DNA of 64,000 nt from the NCBI GenBank assembly GCA_016719295.1, contig JADKAF010000001.1, forward strand, positions 3,782,001 through 3,846,000, written 5' to 3'. Within the stretch, counting starts at the first letter, position 1. The number at the start of each line of letters is the position of its first letter. The notes under the pieces are model-generated. The model made no database searches and was not told the DNA's origin. It saw only the letters and a list, made by a program, of their open reading frames with translations. Positions 41,609 through 51,230 of the stretch are shown here, piece after piece. Source of the stretch: Planctomycetota bacterium (lineage in GTDB: Bacteria > Planctomycetota > UBA1135 > JADKAF01). The translations under genes and the position numbers were made by a program.

Positions 41609-41990
41609 GTTGCGCCGCCTCCAGCACCGCTCGAGCCAGCCGCGCCTCGATCGGCTGCCAGTCGTAGTACTCGAGCATCGCCTTCGCCTTCCGCTCGACG
41701 AACGCGGGGTGATCGCGATCGAAGAGGACAAGTCCTTCTTGGAAGATGCGGAACGCGAGCCCCGGAGGCGCTTCGTCGAGGAGCACGAGATCCACGGAGA
41801 CACCGGCGACCTCTTCGAGGCGCGCGATGAGCCCCCCCAGTTCGAGAAGCGAGAACGCTAGATCTCGCCCCCCGATCGCGAGATCGACATCGCTGTCTGC
41901 GTGCTCCGTGCCGCGAGCCCTCGACCCGAAGAGCAGCGCATAGGCGATCTTCGGCTCGGCGGCGAGGACCTGCGTAAGGGCTTGCAGCAT
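41598..41990 (-). CDS. mntA: MntA-like nucleotidyltransferase antitoxin
   Basis: A protein of 130 residues with a minimal nucleotidyltransferase fold: FGSRARGTEHADSDVDLAI holds the Gly-Ser and the two metal-binding Asp residues (GSx10DxD), with a third acidic residue in VSVDLVLLDE. In characterised pairs the MNT protein adenylylates a Tyr of the HEPN toxin to neutralise it (type VII system). The C-terminus FVERKAKAMLEYYDWQPIEARL is typical. Start ATG 41990. The 212 bases upstream contain nothing recognisable. Confidence 0.88.
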   Translation of the reverse strand: MLQALTQVLAAEPKIAYALLFGSRARGTEHADSDVDLAIGGRDLAFSLLELGGLIARLEEVAGVSVDLVLLDEAPPGLAFRIFQEGLVLFDRDHPAFVERKAKAMLEYYDWQPIEARLARAVLEAAQRGR

Positions 41991-42202
41991 GCACGAAGCC
42001 TAGCGCTCCAGGCAGGTACGCGCCAAGCGCGCGATCCCGAGAACCAGCGCGCGCGGAGCGCAGCGAGGCGTCAGCGTCACGCTTGGCTGCGCCTCCGAGA
42101 TCGACGGCAATGAGCCTACGCACCACGAGCCTGGCCTCCTCGGAGGCCAAGCTCGCCACGGAAGAGCTCTCGACGCGCCGCCGCGGTTCGCGGTGCAGCG
42201 GC

Positions 42203-43303
42203 TCAGATCCCCCCGACCAGCTCGAGCCCCGGCGTGAACGCGATGCCCTGGCTCGCGCCCCCGTCGAGATGCACGGCCTGCAGATAGAGCAGTCCGCCGC
42301 AGAAGAAGGGATCGTTCGGAACCGCCAGGGGCACGCTCGCGCCAGCGCTCGGGATCGCCAGGGAGATCGAGATCGCGGGGAGCACGAGCAGATCACCACC
42401 GAGACCGGAGGGGATGCTCACGGCTTCGGGGCCGAAGAGCAGCGCTCCCGCCGTAGCCGAGCCCAGGGCGTTCCCCACGAGCAGATCGATCGTGCTGCCG
42501 AGCAGCGGTGCCGCGGAAGTCGTCAAGCTCGGGATGCCGAGCGTACCCGCGTGCCCTGCGCCGTAGGAGCTCGCCGAGGCAGTGCAGCTCGAGGTGAACG
42601 CACGGTAGTTCACTCCGGCCTGGGAGAAGTTGTAGAACCCGAAGTGTCCGGCGGGCACGCGGACGTTCAGGTCGAACTCGACGACGGAGTTCACCAGCAC
42701 GCGCAAGCGCGTCGGCGTGAACTCGAAGCGGAATCGGTACGGAACTCTGCGACCCCAGCCGGTATCGCCGAGCGTCGCCGCACGGGCCAGCTCGGTGACG
42801 GAGTCGGACGCGGTCGAGCAGGGAGCGACATCCAGGTTGAGATGTCCCCAGAGCTCGTCGTCGGTAGGCAGACCGTTCACTCGCGAGACGGCCAGCCCAC
42901 GTCGAGCGCTGGTCGAGGGCGTGCACCCGGCGTGGTTCCAGCTCTGGGTGATCTGCTTCCAGTCGATCAGGAGATACTCCGAGGCCGGGGTCGTCGTGGC
43001 GCCGGGACGGATGCCGATGACGAAGCCGACGTAGTCATCGTCGGTTCCGCCCGTGACGGTGAGCTCACCTTCGAAGGTCCCGCTCGAGCTCTGCTCCGGA
43101 GCGTAGAAGAAGGTCACGCTCCCGTTCGTGCTTTGCGTGACGGTGTCGCCCGTGGTGTTCACCGTCCAATTGCTGCTGCCCGCTCCGTAATAGCTCTCCC
43201 CGGTCCAGGTGCGGAGATCCACGGGGGTCTGGGCGAGGAGCGACGAACCGAGGACGACGGCAGTGGCTCCGGCGTGAAGGAGGAAGCGAAGAGAGCGCGG
43301 CAT
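42203..43303 (-). CDS. Secreted thrombospondin C-terminal-like domain protein
   Basis: A protein of 366 residues with a signal peptide (about 1-25, ending SLLAQ). The first domain (about 27-240) resembles the L-type lectin-like thrombospondin C-terminal domain: DLRTWTGESYYGAGSSNWTV, DDDYVGFVIGIRPG, YLLIDWKQ, GLAVSRVNGLP, FEFTPTRLRVLVN and GHFGFYNFSQAGVNYR. The second (about 245-366) is the strand-rich end shared with other secreted proteins here (GAGHAGTLGIPSL, LLVGNALGSATAGALLFG, GGLLYLQAVHLDGGA). A calcium-dependent adhesion or surface role is likely. Start ATG 43303. Confidence 0.85.
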   Translation of the reverse strand: MPRSLRFLLHAGATAVVLGSSLLAQTPVDLRTWTGESYYGAGSSNWTVNTTGDTVTQSTNGSVTFFYAPEQSSSGTFEGELTVTGGTDDDYVGFVIGIRPGATTTPASEYLLIDWKQITQSWNHAGCTPSTSARRGLAVSRVNGLPTDDELWGHLNLDVAPCSTASDSVTELARAATLGDTGWGRRVPYRFRFEFTPTRLRVLVNSVVEFDLNVRVPAGHFGFYNFSQAGVNYRAFTSSCTASASSYGAGHAGTLGIPSLTTSAAPLLGSTIDLLVGNALGSATAGALLFGPEAVSIPSGLGGDLLVLPAISISLAIPSAGASVPLAVPNDPFFCGGLLYLQAVHLDGGASQGIAFTPGLELVGGI

Positions 43304-43470
43304 GAGAGGCTCCGGTAGGCGGCGGTGAGGTGCGGCCCTCGGCTCCTGCCGGTGACCGCTTGCGCCGGACCAAGCGCCGTCGGCCCGTCCTCGGGGCCAA
43401 GGATTCCGAACTTGCCGCTCGACCGCGATCTCGCGCAGCGCCGTACCCCCGAGGCAAGAGAGCTCCGCCC

Positions 43471-46182
43471 TCAGCGCGCCAGCTCGCGCCAGCGCTGCGC
43501 ACTTGCCGCATCGCCCTCGGCCTCCGCCAGCGCCGCCAGGGCCCCGGCGGCCTCTCGTCTTGCAACTTCCTGGCCTAGCTCCCCGCCGAGCTCGAACGCG
43601 CGCTCCCAGGCCGCGCGCGCGTCCGCGAGAGCCCCTTTCTCGCGCTGCACGGCGCCGAGCCGCAGCAGGTGCGTCACCCAAGCCGAGCGCGCTTCGATCG
43701 TTCGCGCGTTGCCCTGCCCGAGCGTGCGCTGCAGACCGTCGATCGCCGACGCGAAGGGCTCCGCCGCTTCGAGGCAGCGTCCGCGACTCGTCATCACGCG
43801 CGAGAGCAAGGCGAGCGCGTACCAGGTGTCGGCATGGTCGGTGCCGCGCAGGGAGCGGAAACGCTGATTAGCGTCGCGCAACGCGTCTTCGGCTCCGGCG
43901 AGATCGCCCCGCGCCTCGAGCACTTGTCCGAAGCTCTGGATCGCCATCACCGCCTGCGGATGCTCCTTGCTCAACGCTTCCGCCTGCGCGGCGATGACGC
44001 GCCGATACAGGGCCTCTGCTTCCTCCAGGCGCTGCGTCTTCTGGTAGCCGCGCGCGAGGTAGTTCTCGATGCCCAGCGTATCCGGGTGCTTGGGACCGAG
44101 GACGGCGCGCGCCTTCTCGACGAGCGGCTCGAGCGCTGCGATGAGGGCGTCGATTTCCCCCCGATGGAGATGCACCGCGGCGAGCTTGCGCGCGGCGGCG
44201 ATAGCGAGGGGATGATCTTCGCCGTAGGTCTCGCGCGCCATCGACAAAGCGCGCTCGGCGTGCATGCGCGCCTCCTCGCTCTGGCCGAGAGTCAGAAGGA
44301 TCTGCGAGAGATTCCCATGCGTCAGCAAGACCGCCTTCGTGCGACCGGCGGCCTCGTCGAGCGCGAGTAGCGCTCGCAGGGCGACGGCCGCCTCCGCCGG
44401 ACGACCGCGGTCGAACGCGATCTTCGCTCGCAGATCGAGGATGAAGCGCGCCAGTGGGTGCTCCGGCCCCTTGGATGCGCGCGCACGTGAGTCGAGCTCC
44501 TCCAAGATGGGCTCTAGCTCCGCGAAGCGGCCCTGCCGTGCGCGTAGGTCGGCGAGGATCGAGAGCATGTCCACGTAGCGCCAGTCGTCCGCGGCGAAGT
44601 GCTGGCGACCGAGCTCGAGCGCGAGCTCGAGGTGCGGCTCCGCCGCCGCGTAGTCGCCGAGCCCGAGATAGCACTGCGCGACGATGCGGCGCAGACGGGC
44701 GGCGACGACGGGGAAGGCCGCGACGGACGCGAAGCGCGGCTCGATCACGCCGAGCACATCGACGACGCGCACCTCGCGTCCGGCCTTCGATGGTTCCGCG
44801 GCCAGCAGAAGATCGGAGAGAAACTCGCCGACCGCGCTTGCTTCCGCGAGCGCCGCCTCCGCGTCCGCGCGCGCGCGGCGATGACTCTCGGCGAGCTCCT
44901 CCGCGAGGGTGCGCTGCTCGCGCTCCGCTCGCGCCGCGAGATTCGCCTCGTCCCTGGCGGTACGTGCGCTGAGCAAACCCACGAAGGACGCGACGCTGCC
45001 GGCGAGCAAGGCGAAGAGGGCGAGCACCGCAGCGCCGAGGAGCGCGCGATGCCGTCGCGCCGCCGTCGCGATGCGGTAGCGCAGGGTCGGCGGCCCGACG
45101 CTCAGCGGCTCGCGCGCGAGGAAGCGGCGCACGTCGAAGGCCAGGGCGTCGACGGTTGGATAGCGGCGCTCGCGATCGCGCTCGAGAGCGTGAGCCACGA
45201 TCCAATCGAGCTCGAGACGGAGAACCTCGCGTGTCCGACGACGCGCTCGCCGCGACGGCGGCTCGATCGCGTCATTGCGCACGCGGCGCACGAGCTCCGC
45301 GATGGAAGGCTCTTGCCCATCGCTGCCGTCGCTCGGACGCGTATCGGTCAGCAGCTCGTAGAGGATCACGCCGAGCGACCAGACATCGGTGCGCGTATCG
45401 ATGTCGCCCTGCTCGTCGAGCTGCTCCGGGCTGGCGTACGCCGGCGTTCCGAGCAAGATCCCGGTGGTCGTGAGCGGAGCTCCTGCATCGCTCGGCTCCA
45501 GCAGCTTGGCGATGCCGAAGTCGATGACCTTGGCCCACGGCGCGCCATCGGAGCGCGCGACGAGCACGTTGGCGGGTTTCAGGTCGCGGTGCACGACGCC
45601 GCGCCGGTGCGCATGGGCCACCGCATCGCACACCTGCAGGAACAGCTCGAGTCGCGCCTGCAGCGTCAGGCGCTCGCGGGCGACGAAGCTCGTCAGCGGC
45701 AGCCCCTGCACGAGCTCTACCACGACCCACGGCCGACCGCTCTCGAGCGCTCCGGCATCCAACACGCGCGTGACGTGAGGATGATCGAGACGCGCGAGGG
45801 TCTGGCGCTCCGCAGCGAAGCGCGTCAGCAGCGCCCGCGAGTCCATGCCCGGCTTCAGGAGCTTCAGCGCGACCTCGCGTTGGATCGGAGCCGCTTGGCG
45901 CGCGCGATAGACCTCGCTCGATCCCCCTTCGCCCAGCAGCGCTTCGATGACGTAGGGCCCGACCGTCGCTCCGCGCTCCAACCTGCGGACCGAGGACGGA
46001 AGCTCGGCTTCCGCGCGGAGGAAGTCCCCCGCTTCGGCGTCGGCGGCGAGCAGCGCGCAGGCCTCCGCGAGCAAGGCGGCATCTTCACCACAGACGGCGC
46101 GCAAGAACGCCTCGCGCTCGGCCGGCGGCTGCTCCAAGGCGTCGCCGGCGACGGCCTTCAATCGTTCCCAAGAGTCATCCAT
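43471..46182 (-). CDS. Ser/Thr protein kinase with transmembrane segment and TPR-like C-terminus
   Basis: A protein of 903 residues. Kinase domain about 76-345: LGEGGSSEVYRARQ, VALKLLKPG (Lys), HRRGVVHRDLKPANVLVA, KVIDFGIAKLLE and GTPAYASPEQLDEQG. One transmembrane helix (LLGAAVLALFALLAGSVASFVGLL, about 390-414) leads to a coiled-coil and then about 400 residues of helical pairs of tetratricopeptide type (LGLGDYAAAEPHLELALELGR, LGQSEEARMHAERALSMARE, RLEEAEALYRRVIAAQA). This is the typical planctomycete PknB-TPR layout. An ECF sigma gene is divergent 119 bases upstream. Start ATG 46182. Confidence 0.92.
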   Translation of the reverse strand: MDDSWERLKAVAGDALEQPPAEREAFLRAVCGEDAALLAEACALLAADAEAGDFLRAEAELPSSVRRLERGATVGPYVIEALLGEGGSSEVYRARQAAPIQREVALKLLKPGMDSRALLTRFAAERQTLARLDHPHVTRVLDAGALESGRPWVVVELVQGLPLTSFVARERLTLQARLELFLQVCDAVAHAHRRGVVHRDLKPANVLVARSDGAPWAKVIDFGIAKLLEPSDAGAPLTTTGILLGTPAYASPEQLDEQGDIDTRTDVWSLGVILYELLTDTRPSDGSDGQEPSIAELVRRVRNDAIEPPSRRARRRTREVLRLELDWIVAHALERDRERRYPTVDALAFDVRRFLAREPLSVGPPTLRYRIATAARRHRALLGAAVLALFALLAGSVASFVGLLSARTARDEANLAARAEREQRTLAEELAESHRRARADAEAALAEASAVGEFLSDLLLAAEPSKAGREVRVVDVLGVIEPRFASVAAFPVVAARLRRIVAQCYLGLGDYAAAEPHLELALELGRQHFAADDWRYVDMLSILADLRARQGRFAELEPILEELDSRARASKGPEHPLARFILDLRAKIAFDRGRPAEAAVALRALLALDEAAGRTKAVLLTHGNLSQILLTLGQSEEARMHAERALSMARETYGEDHPLAIAAARKLAAVHLHRGEIDALIAALEPLVEKARAVLGPKHPDTLGIENYLARGYQKTQRLEEAEALYRRVIAAQAEALSKEHPQAVMAIQSFGQVLEARGDLAGAEDALRDANQRFRSLRGTDHADTWYALALLSRVMTSRGRCLEAAEPFASAIDGLQRTLGQGNARTIEARSAWVTHLLRLGAVQREKGALADARAAWERAFELGGELGQEVARREAAGALAALAEAEGDAASAQRWRELAR

Positions 46183-46301
46183 GGAGATCGACCTCGCGAT
46201 CCGGCGTACCTCGAGCGCATCCGCCGATGCTCTTGCAAGGTGCTACACTCGAGCAAGCAAGGCCACGAAAAGGCATTTCCTACGGCTCGAGCTCGATCGC
46301 G

Positions 46302-46886
46302 ATGACCCCTTCGGATGCCGACGACCGCAATGCTGGCGACGTTACGCGGCTCCTCCGTGCCGCGGAAGCCGGGCTCGAGGGGTCGCAGGACGCCTTGCTG
46401 GCGGCCGTCTACGGCGAGCTCCAGGCGATCGCCCGCGCGGCCGTTCGCGGAGAGCGCGGCGGCGCGACCTTGCAGGCGACGGCGCTGGTCCACGACGCGT
46501 GGCTGCGCCTCCAGCGGTCTGCCCCGAGCTTCGCCGATCGCCGCCATTACTTCCGGGCCGCGAGCCGCGTGATGCGGCAGCTCCTCGTCGAGCGCCATCG
46601 GCGCCGCCATCGCCTGAAGCGCGGAGGCGATGCGCAGCGCAGCGATGTGCTCGACGAGCTCGAGATCGAGGCGCCCGCCGAGCTCGCCAGCGTGGATCTG
46701 CTCGCGCTCGACGAAGCCCTGACGGCGCTCGAGGCGCGAGATCCGCGCATGGCGCAGATCGTGCAGCTCCGCTTCTTCGCGGGTCTCTCCGTGGAGGAGT
46801 CCGCTGCAGCGCTCGAGGTGTCGGAGCGCACCGTCAAGCGCGAGTGGGCCGTCGCTCGCGCTTGGCTCTTCCGGCAGATGGGCTGA
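46302..46886 (+). CDS. RNA polymerase ECF-like sigma factor (planctomycete-type)
   Basis: A protein of 194 residues. The region-2 segment LQATALVHDAWLRLQ and FRAASRVMRQLLVERHRRRHRLKR are the pattern of the planctomycete-abundant TIGR02999-like sigma-70 group. Region 4 is LRFFAGLSVEESAAALEVSERTVKREWAVARAWLF. It is divergent from the TPR kinase gene, a pairing seen often for this group, so kinase signalling may control it. Start ATG 46302; an upstream ATG at 46227 is possible. No anti-sigma gene is adjacent. Confidence 0.9.
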   Translation: MTPSDADDRNAGDVTRLLRAAEAGLEGSQDALLAAVYGELQAIARAAVRGERGGATLQATALVHDAWLRLQRSAPSFADRRHYFRAASRVMRQLLVERHRRRHRLKRGGDAQRSDVLDELEIEAPAELASVDLLALDEALTALEARDPRMAQIVQLRFFAGLSVEESAAALEVSERTVKREWAVARAWLFRQMG

Positions 46887-46916
46887 AGGCTCGGCAGCTC
46901 GCGGTGCCGACCGCGC

Positions 46917-48815
46917 TCACAAGATGTCGAGCAAGCCCTTCGACGCGTAGAGCGTGATCGGCGGCGCGATGTAGTTGAAGTCGGCGGCGAAGGCCGCGTT
47001 CCACGGGAGCTCTTGCTCCTCGACGCAGAGGCCGAGGCCGACCAAGGCGAACGCGCGGACGAGCGCGGACTTCGTCTGGTCCTCGCAGAGCACGAGCAGC
47101 GCTTCGGCGGCCGAGGCGCCCCCGATGCGGCCGAGGGCTTCGGCGAGCGGGGCGAGCGTGGTCGTGGTCTTGCCCGCCTTCAGCAGCTCGAGCAGCGACG
47201 GCACGGCATCGCGGTCGCCGAGGAGGGTCAACCCGATCGCGAGCTCGCCGACTTCTTCGGGCTCGCGCGAAGCGCGGGGCAGGGCCGCGCGCAGGAGCTT
47301 CTTCGCCTCTGGATCGCCGATCAGGCCCAGCGCGACGGCGAGATGCCCGCGATGGCGCGGGACGGAGGACGCGGCGAAGTCCTCGCGCAGCTCCTTCGCG
47401 AAGTCGAGGTCGCGGGCGAGCCCGCTCGCGATGGCGAAGGCCGCGCGGATCTCGCTCGCCTTCGTGCGGCGGAAACCCTCGCGCAGGGCGAAGCGCATCG
47501 ACATCGGGACCTCGCCGCGCTCGGTCGCCGCGCGCGCGGCGAGGCCGAGGCCGACGGCGGCCCAGGGGCGATCGAGGTGCGGTCCGTGCAGCACTTCGCG
47601 CTCGAGCGCCTTCAGCGAATCGGCGTCCTCGAAGCGCGCGATCGTGAGCGTCGTGAACGCGCGCTCGCCCGGGCCCTTCGCGCGTCGGCGCGCGAGCTCG
47701 AGGGCCTGCAGCGCGGCCGTGCGTTGCGCGGCGTCCAGCTCGGGAGCGAAGGCCCCCATCACGAGCGCCGCCGAATCGCGCACCGGCCAATCGAAGACCT
47801 CTTCGCGCAGCACCTCGCAGAGCGTGTTCGCCCAGACTCCGCGACCGATGCGACCGCCGGCGGTGGCCACCTGCGCACGCACCAGCGCATGTCGATCCTT
47901 GGCGCGGAGGAGCTCTTGGAGGCGCTCCAGCACGAGCCCGCGTTCGACGCCTTCGCCGTGCTTCATGATCCCGAGCGCGGAGATCACCGCGGCCTCGAGC
48001 TCGGCGAACGCGAGCGCACGTCCGTCGAGCATGTCCAGCAAGCGCTGCCGGACGAGCATCGAGCCGGCCTCGCTCCACTCCGAGGCCGTTCTCTCGAGGA
48101 AGAGCGCCAGCGCATACGCGGCGAAGGAGCGCGTGCGCACGTCGGTCGTCGCGTTGAGGGTCGCTTCGCGCGCCGCGGGCGCGTCCTCGAGGATCGCCAG
48201 GAGGAGCGGCAGCGCGCTCGGCTCGCCGAGCCAGCCCAGCGCCAGCGTCGCGGTCTCGCGAATCTCCTGCACGGGCGAACGGAGGTGCGCGCGGAAGAGC
48301 TGCGCGGTCGCGTTCGGCTGCCAAGCGAGCTTGCTCGCGGCGATCAGGGCGCCGCTCAGCTCGTCCACGCTGATCGCGGTGCCCGGCGCGAGCAGCGCTT
48401 GCAGGCGCGCGCCGATCCGTGCGCGCAGCGCCGCTTCGATGCGGGGCTTCGCGGCGATGGGTCCGTCCTCGACCTCGCTCTCGAGCGCGCGACTCAAGCG
48501 GCGCAGGTCGAGGAAGCGCATGCGGTTCGCGATCCACCAATAGTCCCAGGCATCGACGGGCAGCGAGATATCGAGCCCGGCCGACATCGAGCTCCCGCTG
48601 CTACCCGCGGTGGCGCTGCCGCCCACGCCGCTGTCCGTGCTGGCCTTCGTCGGAGGCGGCGCCGTGACGGCAGCGCCCGAGGAGCCCGAGCCCGAGGAAG
48701 GGGGGATGATGTCGCGGGAACCGCGATACTGGCCGCCGTGGGCGAAGGCCGCGGAGCCGAGGAGCGATAGCGAGAGACCGACGGAGAGGAGAGGACCGCA
48801 AAAGCGCGCCGTCAT
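46917..48815 (-). CDS. Exported HEAT-repeat protein
   Basis: A protein of 632 residues with a signal peptide (about 1-25, ending AFAHG). A Ser/Gly/Pro-rich linker follows to about residue 80, then helical HEAT/Armadillo-type repeats of about 35 residues: IRETATLALGWLGEPSALPLLL, RTRSFAAYALALFLERT, AVGLGLAARAATERG and LAVALGLIGDPEAKKLLRAAL. No active-site motif was found; it is a binding scaffold outside the cytoplasm. The start ATG 48815 keeps the signal peptide. It runs convergent to the ECF sigma gene and downstream of the sulfatase gene. Confidence 0.8.
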   Translation of the reverse strand: MTARFCGPLLSVGLSLSLLGSAAFAHGGQYRGSRDIIPPSSGSGSSGAAVTAPPPTKASTDSGVGGSATAGSSGSSMSAGLDISLPVDAWDYWWIANRMRFLDLRRLSRALESEVEDGPIAAKPRIEAALRARIGARLQALLAPGTAISVDELSGALIAASKLAWQPNATAQLFRAHLRSPVQEIRETATLALGWLGEPSALPLLLAILEDAPAAREATLNATTDVRTRSFAAYALALFLERTASEWSEAGSMLVRQRLLDMLDGRALAFAELEAAVISALGIMKHGEGVERGLVLERLQELLRAKDRHALVRAQVATAGGRIGRGVWANTLCEVLREEVFDWPVRDSAALVMGAFAPELDAAQRTAALQALELARRRAKGPGERAFTTLTIARFEDADSLKALEREVLHGPHLDRPWAAVGLGLAARAATERGEVPMSMRFALREGFRRTKASEIRAAFAIASGLARDLDFAKELREDFAASSVPRHRGHLAVALGLIGDPEAKKLLRAALPRASREPEEVGELAIGLTLLGDRDAVPSLLELLKAGKTTTTLAPLAEALGRIGGASAAEALLVLCEDQTKSALVRAFALVGLGLCVEEQELPWNAAFAADFNYIAPPITLYASKGLLDIL

Positions 48816-48941
48816 GGCAGAACTCGACCAGGAACGCCGAGGGTGGTACCGCGGCGCACGGAATCGGGACGAGCGGCAGAACATAGCGCCGGCCGACGCG
48901 CTGGTCACGGGAGCTCGGAGCGTATTCGCCCGATCTCTCGT

Positions 48942-50492
48942 TCAGGTCCCCGGATAGGGCACGGGAGCGCCCCCTTCGCGCCGCTGCGGCATCTGGGCTC
49001 CGTACGCCGCGAGCGCCGCACCCAGCTCGCGAGCGAGCGCTTGCGTCCGCTCCGGCTCGCTCGCGGCAAGATCGCGCGCTTCGCCGAGGTCGCGCGTGAG
49101 ATCGAAGAGCTCGAGGCGCTGCGTGGCATGGTCGTAAACGAGCTTCCAGTCGCCGCGACGGAGCGCCGAGTAAGGGCCGATGCCCGGGCCCTTCGGCCCC
49201 CAGACATGCGGGTAGTGCCAGACGAGGGCGCGCTCCGGTACGACGCGCTGCGGCTCGCGCAGCGAGGGAGCGAACGAGCGCGCATCGCGCGAGCGGTGTT
49301 CCTCGGGAGCGACGCCGGCGATCTCGAGCAGGGTCGCGAAGAGGTCCTCGACGATCACGGGATGCGCGCAGCGTTCCCCGCGCGGCGCCGCACCCGGCCA
49401 GCGCACGACGAGCGGGATGCGCAGGCCGCCCTCGCGCGAAGAGCCCTTGCCGCTCGCGAGCGGGCGGTTGTGCGTGTGCGCCTCGCCACCGCGGCTGTTT
49501 GCGGAGAGTCCGCCGTTGTCGGAGAGGAACGCGATCGCGGTGCGCTCCGCGACGCCGCGCGCCTCGAGATGCGCGAGGAGCTTCCCCAGCGAGTCGTCGA
49601 CGCCTTCGATCAACGCAGCGTACTGCGCTTCCTTCTCATCCAAGCCCTGCTCGCGGTAGCGCGCGATGAAGCGCGCGTCGGCGGAGTACGGCGTGTGCAC
49701 CGCGTAGTGCGCGAAGTGCAGGAAGAAGGGCTTCCGCTGCGCGAGCGCGCGATCGATCTCGCGCAGTGCTTCCTCGGTGAGCACCTCGGAGAGGAAGCGC
49801 TCGGAGCCGTGGTAGGGCTCGAGGCCCGGCACGTCCCAGACGCGCTCGGGTCGCTTCGGATCGGCGAAGCTCTCGCGCGCGAGGTAGCTTGCGGGAGCGC
49901 CCGCGGCGTGGCCGGCCACGTTCACGTCGAAGCCCAAGCGGCGCGGATCGGAGCCCGGTGTGCCGAGGGCGCCCAGATGCGCCTTCCCGACGTGGATCGT
50001 CGCGTAGCCCGCGCGCTGCAGGAGCTGCGGGAGCGTCTCCACGCAGAGCGCTCTCGGCGTCGCACCATCGTCGCTCAGTCCATTCACGTTCCACGCGGGC
50101 ATCGCGAGTGTCGGGTGCGCGCCGTCGGTCGGCGTGTCCTTCCGCAGGATCCAATTCGTCACGCGATGGCGCGCGGGATGGATCCCCGTCAGCAAGCTCA
50201 CGCGCGTCGGCGAGCAGACGCAGTGCGCGTACGCCTGCGTGAACGCGACGCCGCTCGCCGCGAGCGCCTCGAGCGCCGGCGTTCGATAGCGCTCGTTCCA
50301 GCTCGTGCGCTCGGTGTGGAACGCATAGCTCGCGTCCTGCCAGCCGAGATCGTCGACGAGGAAGACGATCAGGTTCGGCGGCGGCGCCGCTGGCAGGTTC
50401 GGCAGCTGCGCCGCGGGCAGGTTCGGCGCCGGCGGCTCTTGCGCCGCGAGCGCACCGCAGACACCGAAAAGCAGAGCGAGGATCGTGCGCAT
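48942..50492 (-). CDS. Formylglycine-type sulfatase (arylsulfatase family)
   Basis: A protein of 516 residues. The signal peptide (about 1-17) is followed by a short Pro/Ala repeat (NLPAA). The catalytic core has NLIVFLVDDLGWQD (metal Asp pair) and the C-x-P-x-R box CSPTRVSLLTG, where Cys would be converted to formylglycine, then HVGKAHLG, FLHFAHYAVHTP and FLSDNGGLS. It should hydrolyse sulfate esters of external polysaccharides. Unlike the enzyme at 23505-25301 it keeps the modification site. Start ATG 50492; ATG 50507 would run into the hairpin repeat upstream. Confidence 0.93.
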   Translation of the reverse strand: MRTILALLFGVCGALAAQEPPAPNLPAAQLPNLPAAPPPNLIVFLVDDLGWQDASYAFHTERTSWNERYRTPALEALAASGVAFTQAYAHCVCSPTRVSLLTGIHPARHRVTNWILRKDTPTDGAHPTLAMPAWNVNGLSDDGATPRALCVETLPQLLQRAGYATIHVGKAHLGALGTPGSDPRRLGFDVNVAGHAAGAPASYLARESFADPKRPERVWDVPGLEPYHGSERFLSEVLTEEALREIDRALAQRKPFFLHFAHYAVHTPYSADARFIARYREQGLDEKEAQYAALIEGVDDSLGKLLAHLEARGVAERTAIAFLSDNGGLSANSRGGEAHTHNRPLASGKGSSREGGLRIPLVVRWPGAAPRGERCAHPVIVEDLFATLLEIAGVAPEEHRSRDARSFAPSLREPQRVVPERALVWHYPHVWGPKGPGIGPYSALRRGDWKLVYDHATQRLELFDLTRDLGEARDLAASEPERTQALARELGAALAAYGAQMPQRREGGAPVPYPGT

Positions 50493-50494
50493 GT

Positions 50495-50530
50495 CACTGC
50501 ACCGCAAAAGAGCGCCTTAGCTGTGTCGTG
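50495..50530. repeat. Degenerate member of the intergenic hairpin family
   Basis: CACTGCACCGC on the left and CGCCTTAGCTGTGTCGTG on the right form a weak hairpin. The right part differs at only a few bases from the right arm of 29218-29258. It lies between two minus-strand genes, just after the methyltransferase stop at 50533, where it could terminate that transcript. Confidence 0.6.
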
Positions 50531-50532
50531 GG

Positions 50533-51123
50533 TCAGCGCGCGCGGCGCCAGACGGCCCAGCGCTCGGGCCAGGGGCGGCCGGGAGCTGGAGCGGTGACGG
50601 GCTCGTCTTGGAGGAGCTCGAAGTCGGCGCCCAGCGCGCGGGAGAATTCGCGCGCGTCGAAGCCGAAGGGCGGACCGCCTTCCGAATGCGGCTTGCCGAC
50701 GGGGAAGACGAGGGCCACGCAGAGGCCGCCGACGCGCAGCGCGCGCCGCGTGAGCTCGCCGTGCGCGGCGCGCTGCGCGACGTCGATCGCGCAGAAGAAG
50801 GTGTGATCGAAGACGAGATCGAAGGGCTGCTCCGGCGCGTACGCCAGCGCGTCGGCGACGAGGAACTCGCTGCCTAAGGAGCGGAGCTGCGGCGCGAGCA
50901 CGGGCTCGAGATCGGCGACGCCGTCGATCGCCGTCACCTGCCATCCCGCGCGAGCGAGAGCCACCGCGTCGTAGCCGCGGCCGCAGCCGGCGACCAGCGC
51001 GCGCCGCGCGAAGGAGCGCCGCGGATCGAGCTCGCCCGCGGCGAGGCGGCGCGCAAGCTCCGGATGCGGTCCACCCAAGTCCCACGGCGTGTCGCCCGTG
51101 GCGTAGCGTTCGGTCCAGGTCAT
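50533..51123 (-). CDS. Thiopurine S-methyltransferase-like SAM-dependent methyltransferase
   Basis: A protein of 196 residues. The start WTERYATGDTPWDLGGPHPEL is the usual entry of the TPMT family. ALVAGCGRGYDAVALARAGW is the S-adenosylmethionine-binding glycine motif, and AIDGVADLE and FDLVFDHTFFCAID follow. The acceptor (thiol, selenium or tellurium compound or halide) cannot be told from sequence. Relatives that methylate selenium or halides make the selenoprotein context interesting but unproved. Start ATG 51123. Confidence 0.85.
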   Translation of the reverse strand: MTWTERYATGDTPWDLGGPHPELARRLAAGELDPRRSFARRALVAGCGRGYDAVALARAGWQVTAIDGVADLEPVLAPQLRSLGSEFLVADALAYAPEQPFDLVFDHTFFCAIDVAQRAAHGELTRRALRVGGLCVALVFPVGKPHSEGGPPFGFDAREFSRALGADFELLQDEPVTAPAPGRPWPERWAVWRRAR

Positions 51124-51230
51124 CGGAGGCGTTCCTCGCGAGTGCGCAGAGAAAGCGAGAGAGCACCGCCAGGGTAGCAAACCCCGGCGGTGCTCTCGAT
51201 GCGTGCGTCAGAACGCGCGCGCGAGCGGGA

